Below are positions 7,008-14,474 of a stretch of DNA of 15,234 nucleotides, one piece after another. Within the stretch, counting starts at the first letter, position 1, and the number at the start of each line of letters is the position of its first letter. The DNA is from Clostridia bacterium. Its GTDB lineage: Bacteria; Bacillota; Clostridia; Oscillospirales; CAG-272. The notes under the pieces were generated by a model, which made no database searches, had not been told where the DNA came from, and was given only the letters and a program-made list of their open reading frames with translations. The stretch spans positions 1 through 15,234 of the forward strand of contig CAAFLY010000101.1 of assembly GCA_900763885.1 (NCBI GenBank), given 5' to 3'. The position numbers were made by a program, and so were the translations under genes.

Positions 7008-9374
7008 TTATTTGAGCTCCACAACCGTCACACCGTAATCGCCCTCGCCGTATTGGCCGGGACGGAAGGACGCGACTCGTCTGTCATCCTTGAAATGCTT
7101 CCACAGTGCGGTACGGAGTGCGCCGGTTCCCTTGCCGTGGATGATGGTCGCGCTTTGCACATGTGCCATCTTCGCGTCGTCGAGGTATTTATCGACCACG
7201 AACCACGCTTCCTCGCCGGTCATGCCGCGCACATCGCATTCGAGTTTGAAGTTTCGGGAAACGGATGTTTTTACGCCGCCGGCTTGCTTTTTCTGTGTTT
7301 TTTTCAGTGTTGTTTCATCGATCAGGCGTAGGTCGGACACATTTGCCTTGGCCTTGACCGCACCCATACGGACAGTGACATTGCCGTTTTTATCCGGATC
7401 CTCCAGCAGAACACCGCTTGTGCCGATATTCCGATGCTGCACAGCATCCCCCTTATGAAGCGGTCTCGGCAGGACGTAATCGTCGTCGTCTGTGTCCTCC
7501 GGCTGATTTTTGTCGTCATAATCGCGCATGCTCTGACGGATATTGCGTTTGGCTGCAGCGATTTTTTCCGCAAGATCCGCGGCGTCCTTCTGTCGCTTCG
7601 CCTCCTCCAGCTGATCGAACACGTACTGGCTTGTGATCTTGGCGCCGGAGAGCATTTCCTCCGCCTTTTTCCGGATCTTTTCCGCCTCTTTTTCCGCGTT
7701 GCCAACCTTCTCCGCCAGCTCTTTTTCGGCTTTTGCCTTATATGCCTCGAATTCCGTACGGAGCCGTTCGGCTTCTGCGCGTTCCTCATCGAGCGCGTGT
7801 CGGCTTGCCTCCAGCTTTTCGATCACATTCTCGAAATTCCGATTGCCGCTGTCCACAAAAGCCTGTGCGCGACGAACAAGGACCGGTGACAGTCCGAGTT
7901 TTTCCGAGATGGCGAAGGCATTGGATTTGCCGGGTGTGCCGATGATGAGTCGGTAGGTCGGCTTCAGCGTTTCCACATCGAATTCACAGGACGCGTTGCA
8001 GACGTTTTCCGTTTCGATGGCATAAGCTTTCAGTTCGGCGTAATGGGTTGTCGCGGCACAGAGCGCACCAGTCAGTCGAACCTCCTCAAGAATGGACATG
8101 GCAAGTGCCGCGCCCTCCACCGGATCCGTTCCCGCGCCCAGCTCATCGAACAGGACAAGCGAGTGCTCCGTCATTTTCTCGACAATCTTGACAATCCCTT
8201 TCATATGGGACGAGAAGGTCGAGAGGGACTGTTCGATACTCTGCTCGTCGCCGATGTCGGAGAACACCTCATCAAAGATGCATAGTCGGGACGGTTCCTC
8301 TGCCGGAATGTGGAGTCCCGCTTGATTCATCAGCGCAAAGAGACCGATCGTCTTGAGCGTGACCGTTTTACCGCCTGTGTTCGGACCGGTGATGACGATC
8401 ATCTGCCGCCCCTCTCCCATCGAAAGCGAAATGGGGACAACCGTTTTTTTATCCAGCAGCGGATGGCGTGCCTTACGCAGGTCGATCTCCTTTTTGTCGG
8501 CAATCACTGCGGGAGAAGCGTCCATGCGATAGGACAACTCCGCGCAGGCAAAGATGAGAGCAAGCTCGTTGATGTTGAGATAGTTCAGAACCATCGCCTG
8601 TCCGGATACCGCCACGCCCGCCGACAGATCGCGCAGGATCCGTTCGATTTCGTGCGTCTCCCGGCTCTCCAGCGTACGCAGCTCGTTGTTCGCTTCCACG
8701 ACCGCCATCGGTTCGATGAATAGAGTCGCGCCGGACTGGGAGGTGTCGTGGATGAGGCCCTTGACCTCGCCGCGATATTCTGCCTTGACCGGGATCACAT
8801 ACCGTCCGCCGCGCTGGGTGACGATGTTTTCCTGCAGATATTTGGAGGTTCCGGAGACGTATTTCTGCAAAATGTCCTGGATCTTGTTGTTCGTCTGCCG
8901 GATCTTGCGCCGGATCTCACCAAGCTCGGGGCTGGCCTCATCGGCGACAAAATCCTCCGCAACAATGGCACGGGCGATCTTTTCCTCAAGCATACGATTC
9001 GGGAGCAGTCTTCCGAAAATCTCATTGAGGGAGGTCTCCGGCGTGTGGTCTCCGCGGATATAATCGGTGAGCGTCCGGGCAGTGCGGAGTACGGCGGCAC
9101 AGTCGAGCAGTTCCCGCATGGACAGCATCGCGTCCTTTTCCGCACGTTCGACCGAGGCACGGATGTCGCGCACGTTTCCGAACGACGGCTGTCCCTTGAT
9201 GCCGACCAGTTTTTTCGCGTCGGTCGTTCTCTGCTGCCGGACAAGGACCTTATCGACATCTGAGGTGGGCGTCAATTGGAGAGCAAGCTCCCGTGCGCCA
9301 TCGGTCTGGGCGTATTCCGCGAGCATTTCTCTGATTTTCTGAAATTCCAGTATATATAGTGCTTTTTCGTTCAT
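7008..9374 (-). CDS. mutS2: MutS2 family ATPase with C-terminal Smr domain
   Basis: The product is 788 residues from ATG at 9374. An ATG two codons upstream (9380) is possible, but AAGGG sits only about 4 bases before it and about 10 before the chosen one, and MNEK is the usual family start. Order of parts: MutS-like core with SQSGATLFIEP (about 212-222), Walker A GPNTGGKT (330-337), GDEQSIEQSLSTFSSHM, Walker B LFDELGAGTDP (about 408-418), a long charged coiled coil (about 510-620), a KOW-like segment (about 637-687) and a Smr domain (711-788) with DVRGM and IIHGKGTGALR. The family lacks the MutS mismatch-reading domain. Members act on recombination intermediates and, in Bacillus subtilis, on collided ribosomes. 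Last gene of the housekeeping block, 49-55 bases after recO. Confidence 0.96.
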   Translation of the reverse strand: MNEKALYILEFQKIREMLAEYAQTDGARELALQLTPTSDVDKVLVRQQRTTDAKKLVGIKGQPSFGNVRDIRASVERAEKDAMLSMRELLDCAAVLRTARTLTDYIRGDHTPETSLNEIFGRLLPNRMLEEKIARAIVAEDFVADEASPELGEIRRKIRQTNNKIQDILQKYVSGTSKYLQENIVTQRGGRYVIPVKAEYRGEVKGLIHDTSQSGATLFIEPMAVVEANNELRTLESRETHEIERILRDLSAGVAVSGQAMVLNYLNINELALIFACAELSYRMDASPAVIADKKEIDLRKARHPLLDKKTVVPISLSMGEGRQMIVITGPNTGGKTVTLKTIGLFALMNQAGLHIPAEEPSRLCIFDEVFSDIGDEQSIEQSLSTFSSHMKGIVKIVEKMTEHSLVLFDELGAGTDPVEGAALAMSILEEVRLTGALCAATTHYAELKAYAIETENVCNASCEFDVETLKPTYRLIIGTPGKSNAFAISEKLGLSPVLVRRAQAFVDSGNRNFENVIEKLEASRHALDEERAEAERLRTEFEAYKAKAEKELAEKVGNAEKEAEKIRKKAEEMLSGAKITSQYVFDQLEEAKRQKDAADLAEKIAAAKRNIRQSMRDYDDKNQPEDTDDDDYVLPRPLHKGDAVQHRNIGTSGVLLEDPDKNGNVTVRMGAVKAKANVSDLRLIDETTLKKTQKKQAGGVKTSVSRNFKLECDVRGMTGEEAWFVVDKYLDDAKMAHVQSATIIHGKGTGALRTALWKHFKDDRRVASFRPGQYGEGDYGVTVVELK

Positions 9375-9429
9375 TGTCATTCTTCCCTTTCACGGGGTTA
9401 TGGTTTCTATAAAGACCTATTGGAGTGGT

Positions 9430-10236
9430 TTATCCTACAATCGGATCCTTCAGTTTTTTGTAGAATTCAAGCGACGGGAAGCTGTGCTCGAGGTGGTTGA
9501 GCAGGTACCTTTCACACGCGACATTCAGTACCGTTTTGTCTTCCTCTTCTGTGATGCGGAAGGAAAACAGCTTTTTGATCGGTGCCACGGCGATATAGTA
9601 CATGGCGCGGCGCACGGATGGCGAGATGCGGATGTGGATTTTCGCCGTCGTATCGTCCATGGCGTATCCGGCGGAATGAACGTATGCCTCCTGACAGGTC
9701 TTGCAGAACAGTCTCCCGTTCATAACGTCCAGATACATCGGCTCGTCCACCTTTCCCGCGTGGCATCCGGCGCAGAGGAGCAGATCCGGTTGAAAGCCCG
9801 CATGGCAGACCGCCCGGAATTCATACGCCGCTTTGACCCGCTCCGGCGGAATATCGTCTCGTTCGGATAAGGCGTACAGGGCGTTTAAGGTCATCTGCAT
9901 CAACTCCGGATCGGCTACATCCGGCATGGCAAGATCGTCCGCGATTGCGCATAGGTAGGTCGCCAGTGCCAGACGCTCCACATCGAACCGGATCCCCATA
10001 AAATTCTCGATGTATGTGCTGTCGTTGACGTAATAGCACAGCTTCGGCTTGCGCAGAGAAAAGGTGGCATAGGTGAACAGCTGGGACGCGGCGGCATTCC
10101 GGTTGTTCAGGCGGCGCACATCCTTACCGCTGACGGACAGTTTTCCGCGATCCGCCGTGAGCAGCGTGATCATCTCGTCCGCCTCGCCGAATTTCGTCTC
10201 CCGGATCACAAGGCCGTCCACCTCTAATAGTTCCAT
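9430..10236 (-). CDS. recO: DNA repair protein RecO
   Basis: RecO works with RecR to load RecA on single-stranded DNA covered by SSB. The 268-residue length is normal. The N-terminal OB-fold region has the typical DGLVIRETKFGEADEMITLLTADRG pattern (about 7-31). A zinc finger of the Firmicute type is visible as CAGC (Cys155, Cys158) and CKTC (Cys178, Cys181). ATG at 10236 is preceded by GAGGA about 9 bases upstream, and the gene starts 23 bases after the stop of era. The era-recO order is conserved in Firmicutes and supports the call and co-transcription. Nothing appears missing. Confidence 0.96.
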   Translation of the reverse strand: MELLEVDGLVIRETKFGEADEMITLLTADRGKLSVSGKDVRRLNNRNAAASQLFTYATFSLRKPKLCYYVNDSTYIENFMGIRFDVERLALATYLCAIADDLAMPDVADPELMQMTLNALYALSERDDIPPERVKAAYEFRAVCHAGFQPDLLLCAGCHAGKVDEPMYLDVMNGRLFCKTCQEAYVHSAGYAMDDTTAKIHIRISPSVRRAMYYIAVAPIKKLFSFRITEEEDKTVLNVACERYLLNHLEHSFPSLEFYKKLKDPIVG

Positions 10237-10259
10237 TGCGCACCGTCCTCTATCCTATC

Positions 10260-11150
10260 TCACAGTTCCTTTTTGTCGTATCCGAAATTCTGCAGGCTGA
10301 AATCGCTGTCGCGCCAGTTTTCCTTGACCTTGACCCACAGATTCAGATATACCTGCACGCCGAAAAAGGCTTCCATATCCGCTCTGGCGTAGCTGCCGAT
10401 CCGCTTCAGGGTCTCGCCGTTTTTCCCGACGATGATCCCTTTATGCGACTGCTTTTCACAGAAGATCTCCGCGCGGATCCGCAGCATTCTTGCGTCCTCC
10501 GTAAATTCCTCGATCACCACAGCCGTTCCGTGCGGCACCTCGTCGGACAGCACGCGCAGCAGCTTTTCACGGATGATCTCCGCCGCGATCTGTCTCTCCG
10601 GCTGATCGGTGAGCGTGTCCTCGTCAAACATCCAATCGCTCTCCGTGAGAAACTGTGCCGCTTCCGACAGCACCTCATCCACGTTCTTGCCGTTTTCCGC
10701 ACAGGTTGGTACAACGGCTGCAAAATCAAAGAGCGCGGCGTATTCCGTAATGGTCTCGGCAAGCCGTTCGCGGTTGATGAGGTCGATCTTGTTGAGCACC
10801 AGCATCGCCGGCAAGCCGCTCTTTTTGATCTGCTCGATCAACCGTTTCTCAATGTCACCTGCCGGATGACCCGCGTCCGCAATGAGGATCACGGCGTCCG
10901 CGGAGCTGACCGAGGAGCGGACAGACTTCATCATATAATCGCCGAGCCGGTTTTTCGCCTTGTGTACGCCGGGTGTGTCGAGGAACACATACTGCGCCTC
11001 ATCCTTGGTCAGCACGCCGAGGATCCGGTTGCGCGTTGTCTGCGGCTTGGACGACACGATGGCGATTTTTTCGCCCAGCAGATGGTTCATCAGAGTGGAT
11101 TTGCCGACATTCGGTCTGCCGACAATCGCGATCGTTGCTGTTTTCTTCAT
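10260..11150 (-). CDS. era: GTPase Era, 16S rRNA/30S ribosome maturation
   Basis: Era is an essential GTPase that binds the 3' end of 16S rRNA in 30S assembly. From ATG at 11150 it has 296 residues: G1 GRPNVGKS (11-18), the switch motif PQTTR (36-40), G3 DTPG (58-61), G4 NKID (120-123) and a C-terminal KH domain with GIIVGKNGETLKRIG (238-252). The open frame continues 63 codons upstream to 11339, but that part overlaps ybeY and has no family resemblance. A GGGAG site 9 bases before 11150 decides the start. An in-frame GTG 12 codons upstream has a poorer site and is unlikely. It follows ybeY by 88 bases. Confidence 0.97.
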   Translation of the reverse strand: MKKTATIAIVGRPNVGKSTLMNHLLGEKIAIVSSKPQTTRNRILGVLTKDEAQYVFLDTPGVHKAKNRLGDYMMKSVRSSVSSADAVILIADAGHPAGDIEKRLIEQIKKSGLPAMLVLNKIDLINRERLAETITEYAALFDFAAVVPTCAENGKNVDEVLSEAAQFLTESDWMFDEDTLTDQPERQIAAEIIREKLLRVLSDEVPHGTAVVIEEFTEDARMLRIRAEIFCEKQSHKGIIVGKNGETLKRIGSYARADMEAFFGVQVYLNLWVKVKENWRDSDFSLQNFGYDKKEL

Positions 11151-11238
11151 ATTCAATATCTCCCGGGCAGCTGCGTTTTTCTTCACGCCGCCGGAATGTA
11201 TCCTTTCTTTCTGTATATCTTTCCCTGTCCGGATTGTT

Positions 11239-11727
11239 TTACGCATTCTTCTCTCCGCGCGGCAAACCGAGGCTTTCCATGATCGCACGCTGTCTGCCAA
11301 ACATATCCGCTTCGTCCTCCGGCGAGGTTTCGTGGTCATAGCCGAGCAGATGCAGGACGGAGTGGACGGTCAAAAACGCCGTTTCCCGCTCGAAGCTGTG
11401 GCCGTACTCCTTCGCCTGTTCCCCAGCACGCTCAAGTGACAGCACAATATCCCCAAGCTCCGCCGCCATATCGTCCTCCGGCACATCGCCGTCGCGCATG
11501 GTGTACAGCGGGAACGAAAGCACATCCGTCGCGCTGTCCTTGTGGCGGTATTCGCTGTTGAGCGCACGGATCCCCTCGTCATCCGTAAACGTGATCGAGA
11601 GAATCGTATCCTTTGTGAAATGCTCATAGGCAAGCGCGGCTCGTGCGGCTTTTCTGATCCGATGCCGAAGGAGCCAGCCTACCCTATATTTTGTCTGTTC
11701 GTTTGACCAGTATATCTTCAGTTTCAT
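11239..11727 (-). CDS. ybeY: Endoribonuclease YbeY (rRNA maturation)
   Basis: YbeY is a metal-dependent RNase in 16S rRNA 3'-end processing and ribosome quality control. The 162-residue protein has the family zinc motif HSVLHLLGYDH with His122, His126 and His132, and the conserved segment LNSEYRHKDSATDVLSFP (56-73). The length matches the family. It starts 21 bases after phoH stops, and the phoH-ybeY pair is widely conserved. The ribosome binding site is weak (GGA about 7 bases before ATG at 11727), suggesting coupling to phoH translation. It appears complete. Confidence 0.96.
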   Translation of the reverse strand: MKLKIYWSNEQTKYRVGWLLRHRIRKAARAALAYEHFTKDTILSITFTDDEGIRALNSEYRHKDSATDVLSFPLYTMRDGDVPEDDMAAELGDIVLSLERAGEQAKEYGHSFERETAFLTVHSVLHLLGYDHETSPEDEADMFGRQRAIMESLGLPRGEKNA

Positions 11728-11748
11728 TTGTATGTCCGACGCCTTCTC

Positions 11749-12786
11749 TCACTGCCCACTCCGATTTTCCCGTTTTGCCGCGCGGAATTTCGTTCTCGAC
11801 CGTTCCGACGCGCGGATCTGCTGTTCTCTTTCGTATTTGTCGTATGCCACGATGATCCGCTGCACCAGTCTGTGACGCACAACATCCCGTTCCGTGAACC
11901 GATGGATCGCGATATCGTCGATGTTTGCAAGGATCTGTACCGCCGCCGCCAAACCGCTCTTTTTTCCAAACGGCAGATCCGTCTGGGTCAGGTCACCGGT
12001 CACAACAATCTTGGAGCCGTTGCCGAGGCGGGTCAAGAACATCTTCATCTGTTCCGGCGTGGTGTTCTGCGCTTCATCCAGGATGATGAACGAGTCATCA
12101 AGAGTACGCCCGCGCATATAGGCAAGCGGAGCGATCTCGATGGTCATTTTCTCGATCATCCGCGCACAGTTTTCCGGGCCGAGCATCTCATAAAGCGCGT
12201 CGTAGAGCGGACGGAGATAGGGATCGATCTTACTCTGCAGATCTCCAGGCAGAAATCCGAGTCGTTCTCCTGCTTCCACCGCAGGTCTGGTCAGGATGAT
12301 ACGGCTGACCTCATGGTTTTTGAGTGCCTTGACCGCCATTGCCACCGCGAGATACGTCTTACCTGTCCCCGCAGGACCGACGCCAAGCACCACGGTGTTC
12401 TTCCGGATCGCCTCGACATACCGCTTCTGTCCGAGCGTCTTTGCCTTGATCGGTTTCCCGCGCACGGTCACAAGGAAACAGTCCTCATCGAAGGTGCCAA
12501 GCTCCTCCAACCTGCCGTCGTCCGCCATGCCGATGATATAATCGACATTTTGATCCGTGATCTCGTCGCCAAGCGCGCAGATTCGCTTCAGGTACTGGAG
12601 ACAATCCGCCGCCTTCTGCACACCGACCTCCGCGCCGTCCACAAGAATAGTGTCTCCCTCGCCGTTGTCGCCAGTATTGGCAATCCGGACGGAAAACGCC
12701 TCCTCCAGACGGCTGATGTTCTTATCGTAGCTGCCGAAAATTTTCGCGGTCATCTCCGCATTTGGTATCTCTATCTTTTTCTGCAT
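11749..12786 (-). CDS. phoH: PhoH-like ATPase
   Basis: The 345-residue protein is a PhoH/PhoL-type P-loop ATPase. An N-terminal KH-like region (about 1-75) is followed by the ATPase core: Walker A GPAGTGKT (137-144), the LTRPAVEAGERLGFLPGDL segment (about 165-183) and Walker B IILDEAQN (234-241), then a sensor-like VVTGDLTQTDLP. The C-terminal tail is rich in Arg, Lys and Glu. The family is linked to phosphate starvation in Escherichia coli and, with YbeY, to RNA metabolism, but its exact reaction is unsettled. AGAGG lies 5 bases before ATG at 12786. The 78 bases separating it from yqfD contain nothing I can assign. Confidence 0.95.
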   Translation of the reverse strand: MQKKIEIPNAEMTAKIFGSYDKNISRLEEAFSVRIANTGDNGEGDTILVDGAEVGVQKAADCLQYLKRICALGDEITDQNVDYIIGMADDGRLEELGTFDEDCFLVTVRGKPIKAKTLGQKRYVEAIRKNTVVLGVGPAGTGKTYLAVAMAVKALKNHEVSRIILTRPAVEAGERLGFLPGDLQSKIDPYLRPLYDALYEMLGPENCARMIEKMTIEIAPLAYMRGRTLDDSFIILDEAQNTTPEQMKMFLTRLGNGSKIVVTGDLTQTDLPFGKKSGLAAAVQILANIDDIAIHRFTERDVVRHRLVQRIIVAYDKYEREQQIRASERSRTKFRAAKRENRSGQ

Positions 12787-12864
12787 ACATTCCTCTGCTC
12801 TGTTTCAGGCGAATGACTCCCTGCGTACTGGATATGGATCGAATCGTATCCGCTCTGTGGCAGC

Positions 12865-14082
12865 CTATGGCATCGCGGTATCTATCGGCGGCACGTCTCG
12901 GAACTCCGCTGTTTTCGCAATGTCCTTTTCGCAATACAGGAGGCAGTCGAGACGGTATGTATCCTCTGACGCTTTGATCGTGACCGTTTGACTGACCAGT
13001 TCTCCGTCCGCCGTCGCCATCCCGATCTTCCGCCGCAGCTCTGCCATCGCCTCATCCGCCGCCTTTTGTATATCCACCGTTTCCGTCACCGTTTCATATT
13101 CCCGGTACACGGTTCGCGTGATCCACACCGGAATGGCATAGCGGTTCCACAGGCATACTTCTTCCATCGTACTTATTGTATCACAAGTGGCATAGGGATT
13201 TCCAGTGGTTTTGAAAAGATTTATCTTTTTTTTGAAAATTTTCAAAGAAATCTCCGTTTTTGTCCTGCCGGTGTATCGTTTTACCTCCCGTTCCCGCGCG
13301 ATTTCCACCGACAATGGACACGCGACCTTAGCAAGCACCCGTCCTCTTGCGTAGGTCAGCCGATATTGATTTTCGTGGCGCATCTGACACACTCCGCTGA
13401 TCAGCACCTCCCCCGGCAGAACGACGTCTCCGATTTGCACCGCCGCTTCTCCGTCGAATACCTCCGCAAGCACGATCTCCCCACCTGCGGCTGCCACAAC
13501 ATTGGCGTACACACCGGGGCGATCCGCACTGTCCTTTTGCGGAGGCTTTTTCGATTCCCGCACCTGTACCTCGGCAACCGTCCCGTTCTGGTATACCGAA
13601 AGCCATGCGATGCTGTCTGAACGCGCCCGGAAATTCGCGTGTACCCAGTCATAATCGATTCCCGGGATCCAGTCCCCTACGCCGCAGCCCAGCTCGGACA
13701 ACAGCGCCGTGATCTCCCCGTCGTCCGTGGTCGTGTTGCCCTCGATCTCCACTCTCCAGATGAGGTTCTGCGAGAATAGGCACCAGAGAAAAAGGACGGT
13801 AAATCCGGCGGCGATTCCCGGTCGTTTCCGCAGAAATCTGAGAATCGCCGGCAACCCGGTCAATCTGTCGCTGCCGTAATCCCAGCCGTTTGCCTCTGCG
13901 GCGGTCACAAATCGCGCAAAATCGCACCTCCGCAGAACAAACGACACGGATTTGCGCCAGGGTCTCTCCCGATACGCCTTGATCTCGGCGCGAAACAGCC
14001 AATCCATGACCGCGGTGCGCAGACAGCCCGGAATTCGCACCCGCACGGCTCCAGCACAGAACAAAATGATCCATTCCCACAT
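12865..14082 (-). CDS. yqfD: Sporulation protein YqfD
   Basis: The 405-residue length is close to that of Bacillus subtilis YqfD (about 398). A basic, Trp-rich N-terminal part is followed by one clear transmembrane helix at about 87-109 (PGIAAGFTVLFLWCLFSQNLIW). Next come the conserved VEIEGN, a POTRA-like start, and SIAWLSVYQNGTVAEVQVRE (about 147-166), leaving a long C-terminal extracytoplasmic domain. In B. subtilis the gene is in the mother-cell sporulation regulon, but the molecular role is not established. It starts 3 bases after yqfC stops and precedes phoH, a standard Firmicute arrangement. An unusual AT-rich patch near codons 279-292 encodes IFKKKINLFK and contains an A8 run and a 16-bp palindrome. 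Confidence 0.93.
   Translation of the reverse strand: MWEWIILFCAGAVRVRIPGCLRTAVMDWLFRAEIKAYRERPWRKSVSFVLRRCDFARFVTAAEANGWDYGSDRLTGLPAILRFLRKRPGIAAGFTVLFLWCLFSQNLIWRVEIEGNTTTDDGEITALLSELGCGVGDWIPGIDYDWVHANFRARSDSIAWLSVYQNGTVAEVQVRESKKPPQKDSADRPGVYANVVAAAGGEIVLAEVFDGEAAVQIGDVVLPGEVLISGVCQMRHENQYRLTYARGRVLAKVACPLSVEIAREREVKRYTGRTKTEISLKIFKKKINLFKTTGNPYATCDTISTMEEVCLWNRYAIPVWITRTVYREYETVTETVDIQKAADEAMAELRRKIGMATADGELVSQTVTIKASEDTYRLDCLLYCEKDIAKTAEFRDVPPIDTAMP
13226..13246. repeat. T8 run next to a perfect 16-bp AT-rich palindrome inside yqfD
   Basis: Within the otherwise GC-rich yqfD gene, eight T on the plus strand (13226-13233, A8 in the mRNA) run into the perfect palindrome TTTGAAAATTTTCAAA (13231-13246). 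The frame stays open here (Lys-Lys-Lys), so it is not a lesion, but an A8 run is a plausible site for polymerase slippage. Confidence 0.6.
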
Positions 14083-14085
14083 AGC

Positions 14086-14385
14086 CTATCTCCCACAATC
14101 CCATCGGATGCTCTCCAGTCTGCCGCGCACCAGAAGAGAATCCCGCAGAAAATCCGCCATGGACAAGCCCTCGCCGCGGATCGTACATGTGCCAAGCTCC
14201 GTTTTCAAAATGATCTCCGTATCGGAATAGGCGAGAATCCCGAGGCACCCGTCTATGGCAGCCTCGCAGTCGCCCTTGCAATACACCGTCGGGATCCGAC
14301 ACAGTCCCTCGATCGGAAAACCCGTATACGCCGCGATTGCCGATGGCGCACGCAAGTTCCTGGATGTTCTTTTTTTCTTTGCCAC
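14086..14385 (-). CDS. yqfC: Sporulation protein YqfC
   Basis: The 99-residue product belongs to the YqfC/YabP-like family found upstream of yqfD in spore-formers; the B. subtilis protein is about 93 residues. The GILAYSDTEIILKTELGTCTIRGEGL region (about 49-74) and the C-terminal SLLVRGRLESIRW are the family-like beta-strand parts. The start is GTG at 14385 (GTG-GCA-AAG): a strong GGAGGGG lies 6 bases before it. The two ATG codons upstream (14403 and 14400) lack a comparable site and would translate the Shine-Dalgarno itself. Three bases separate its stop from yqfD, so the two are coupled. It is a small protein without a signal or membrane helix; its biochemical role is unknown. Confidence 0.88.
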   Translation of the reverse strand: MAKKKRTSRNLRAPSAIAAYTGFPIEGLCRIPTVYCKGDCEAAIDGCLGILAYSDTEIILKTELGTCTIRGEGLSMADFLRDSLLVRGRLESIRWDCGR

Positions 14386-14474
14386 ACAACCCCTCCGCAT
14401 CATACCGCAGGCGGTTTTTTGCTATACTGTATGCAGAGATTGACCTGCCCATGCGCCAATATATGGAGGTTATG
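14386..14474. promoter_or_regulatory. Divergent yqfC / YlbJ-like intergenic region with facing -10-like boxes
   Basis: Eighty-nine bases separate the two divergent genes. On the minus strand CATACAGT (14433-14426) matches the -10 consensus CATACAnT of the mother-cell factor SigE, the factor that drives yqfC-yqfD in B. subtilis, but I see no good ATA-type -35 at the expected distance. On the plus strand the overlapping TATACT (14423-14428) could be a -10 box for the other gene, also without a good -35. The CCGCAGGCGGTTTTTT beside it resembles a terminator tail but has no upstream gene to end. Confidence 0.35.

Noticed and set aside
10236..11282. 348-codon plus-strand frame opposite era
   Set aside because: It is antisense to an intact era with all GTPase motifs; composition is typical of a mirrored GC-rich gene.
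11151..11339. N-terminal extension of Era to 11339
   Set aside because: It overlaps ybeY, is Arg/Lys-rich shadow sequence, and the ATG at 11150 has a good GGGAG site and the typical Era N-terminus.
11728..12816. 362-codon plus-strand frame opposite phoH
   Set aside because: It is a shadow of phoH with no domain signature and no ribosome binding site.
14406..14420. Terminator-like CCGCAGGCGGTTTTTT on the plus strand
   Set aside because: The stem is only 4 bp with a 2-base loop, and no plus-strand gene lies upstream to be terminated.
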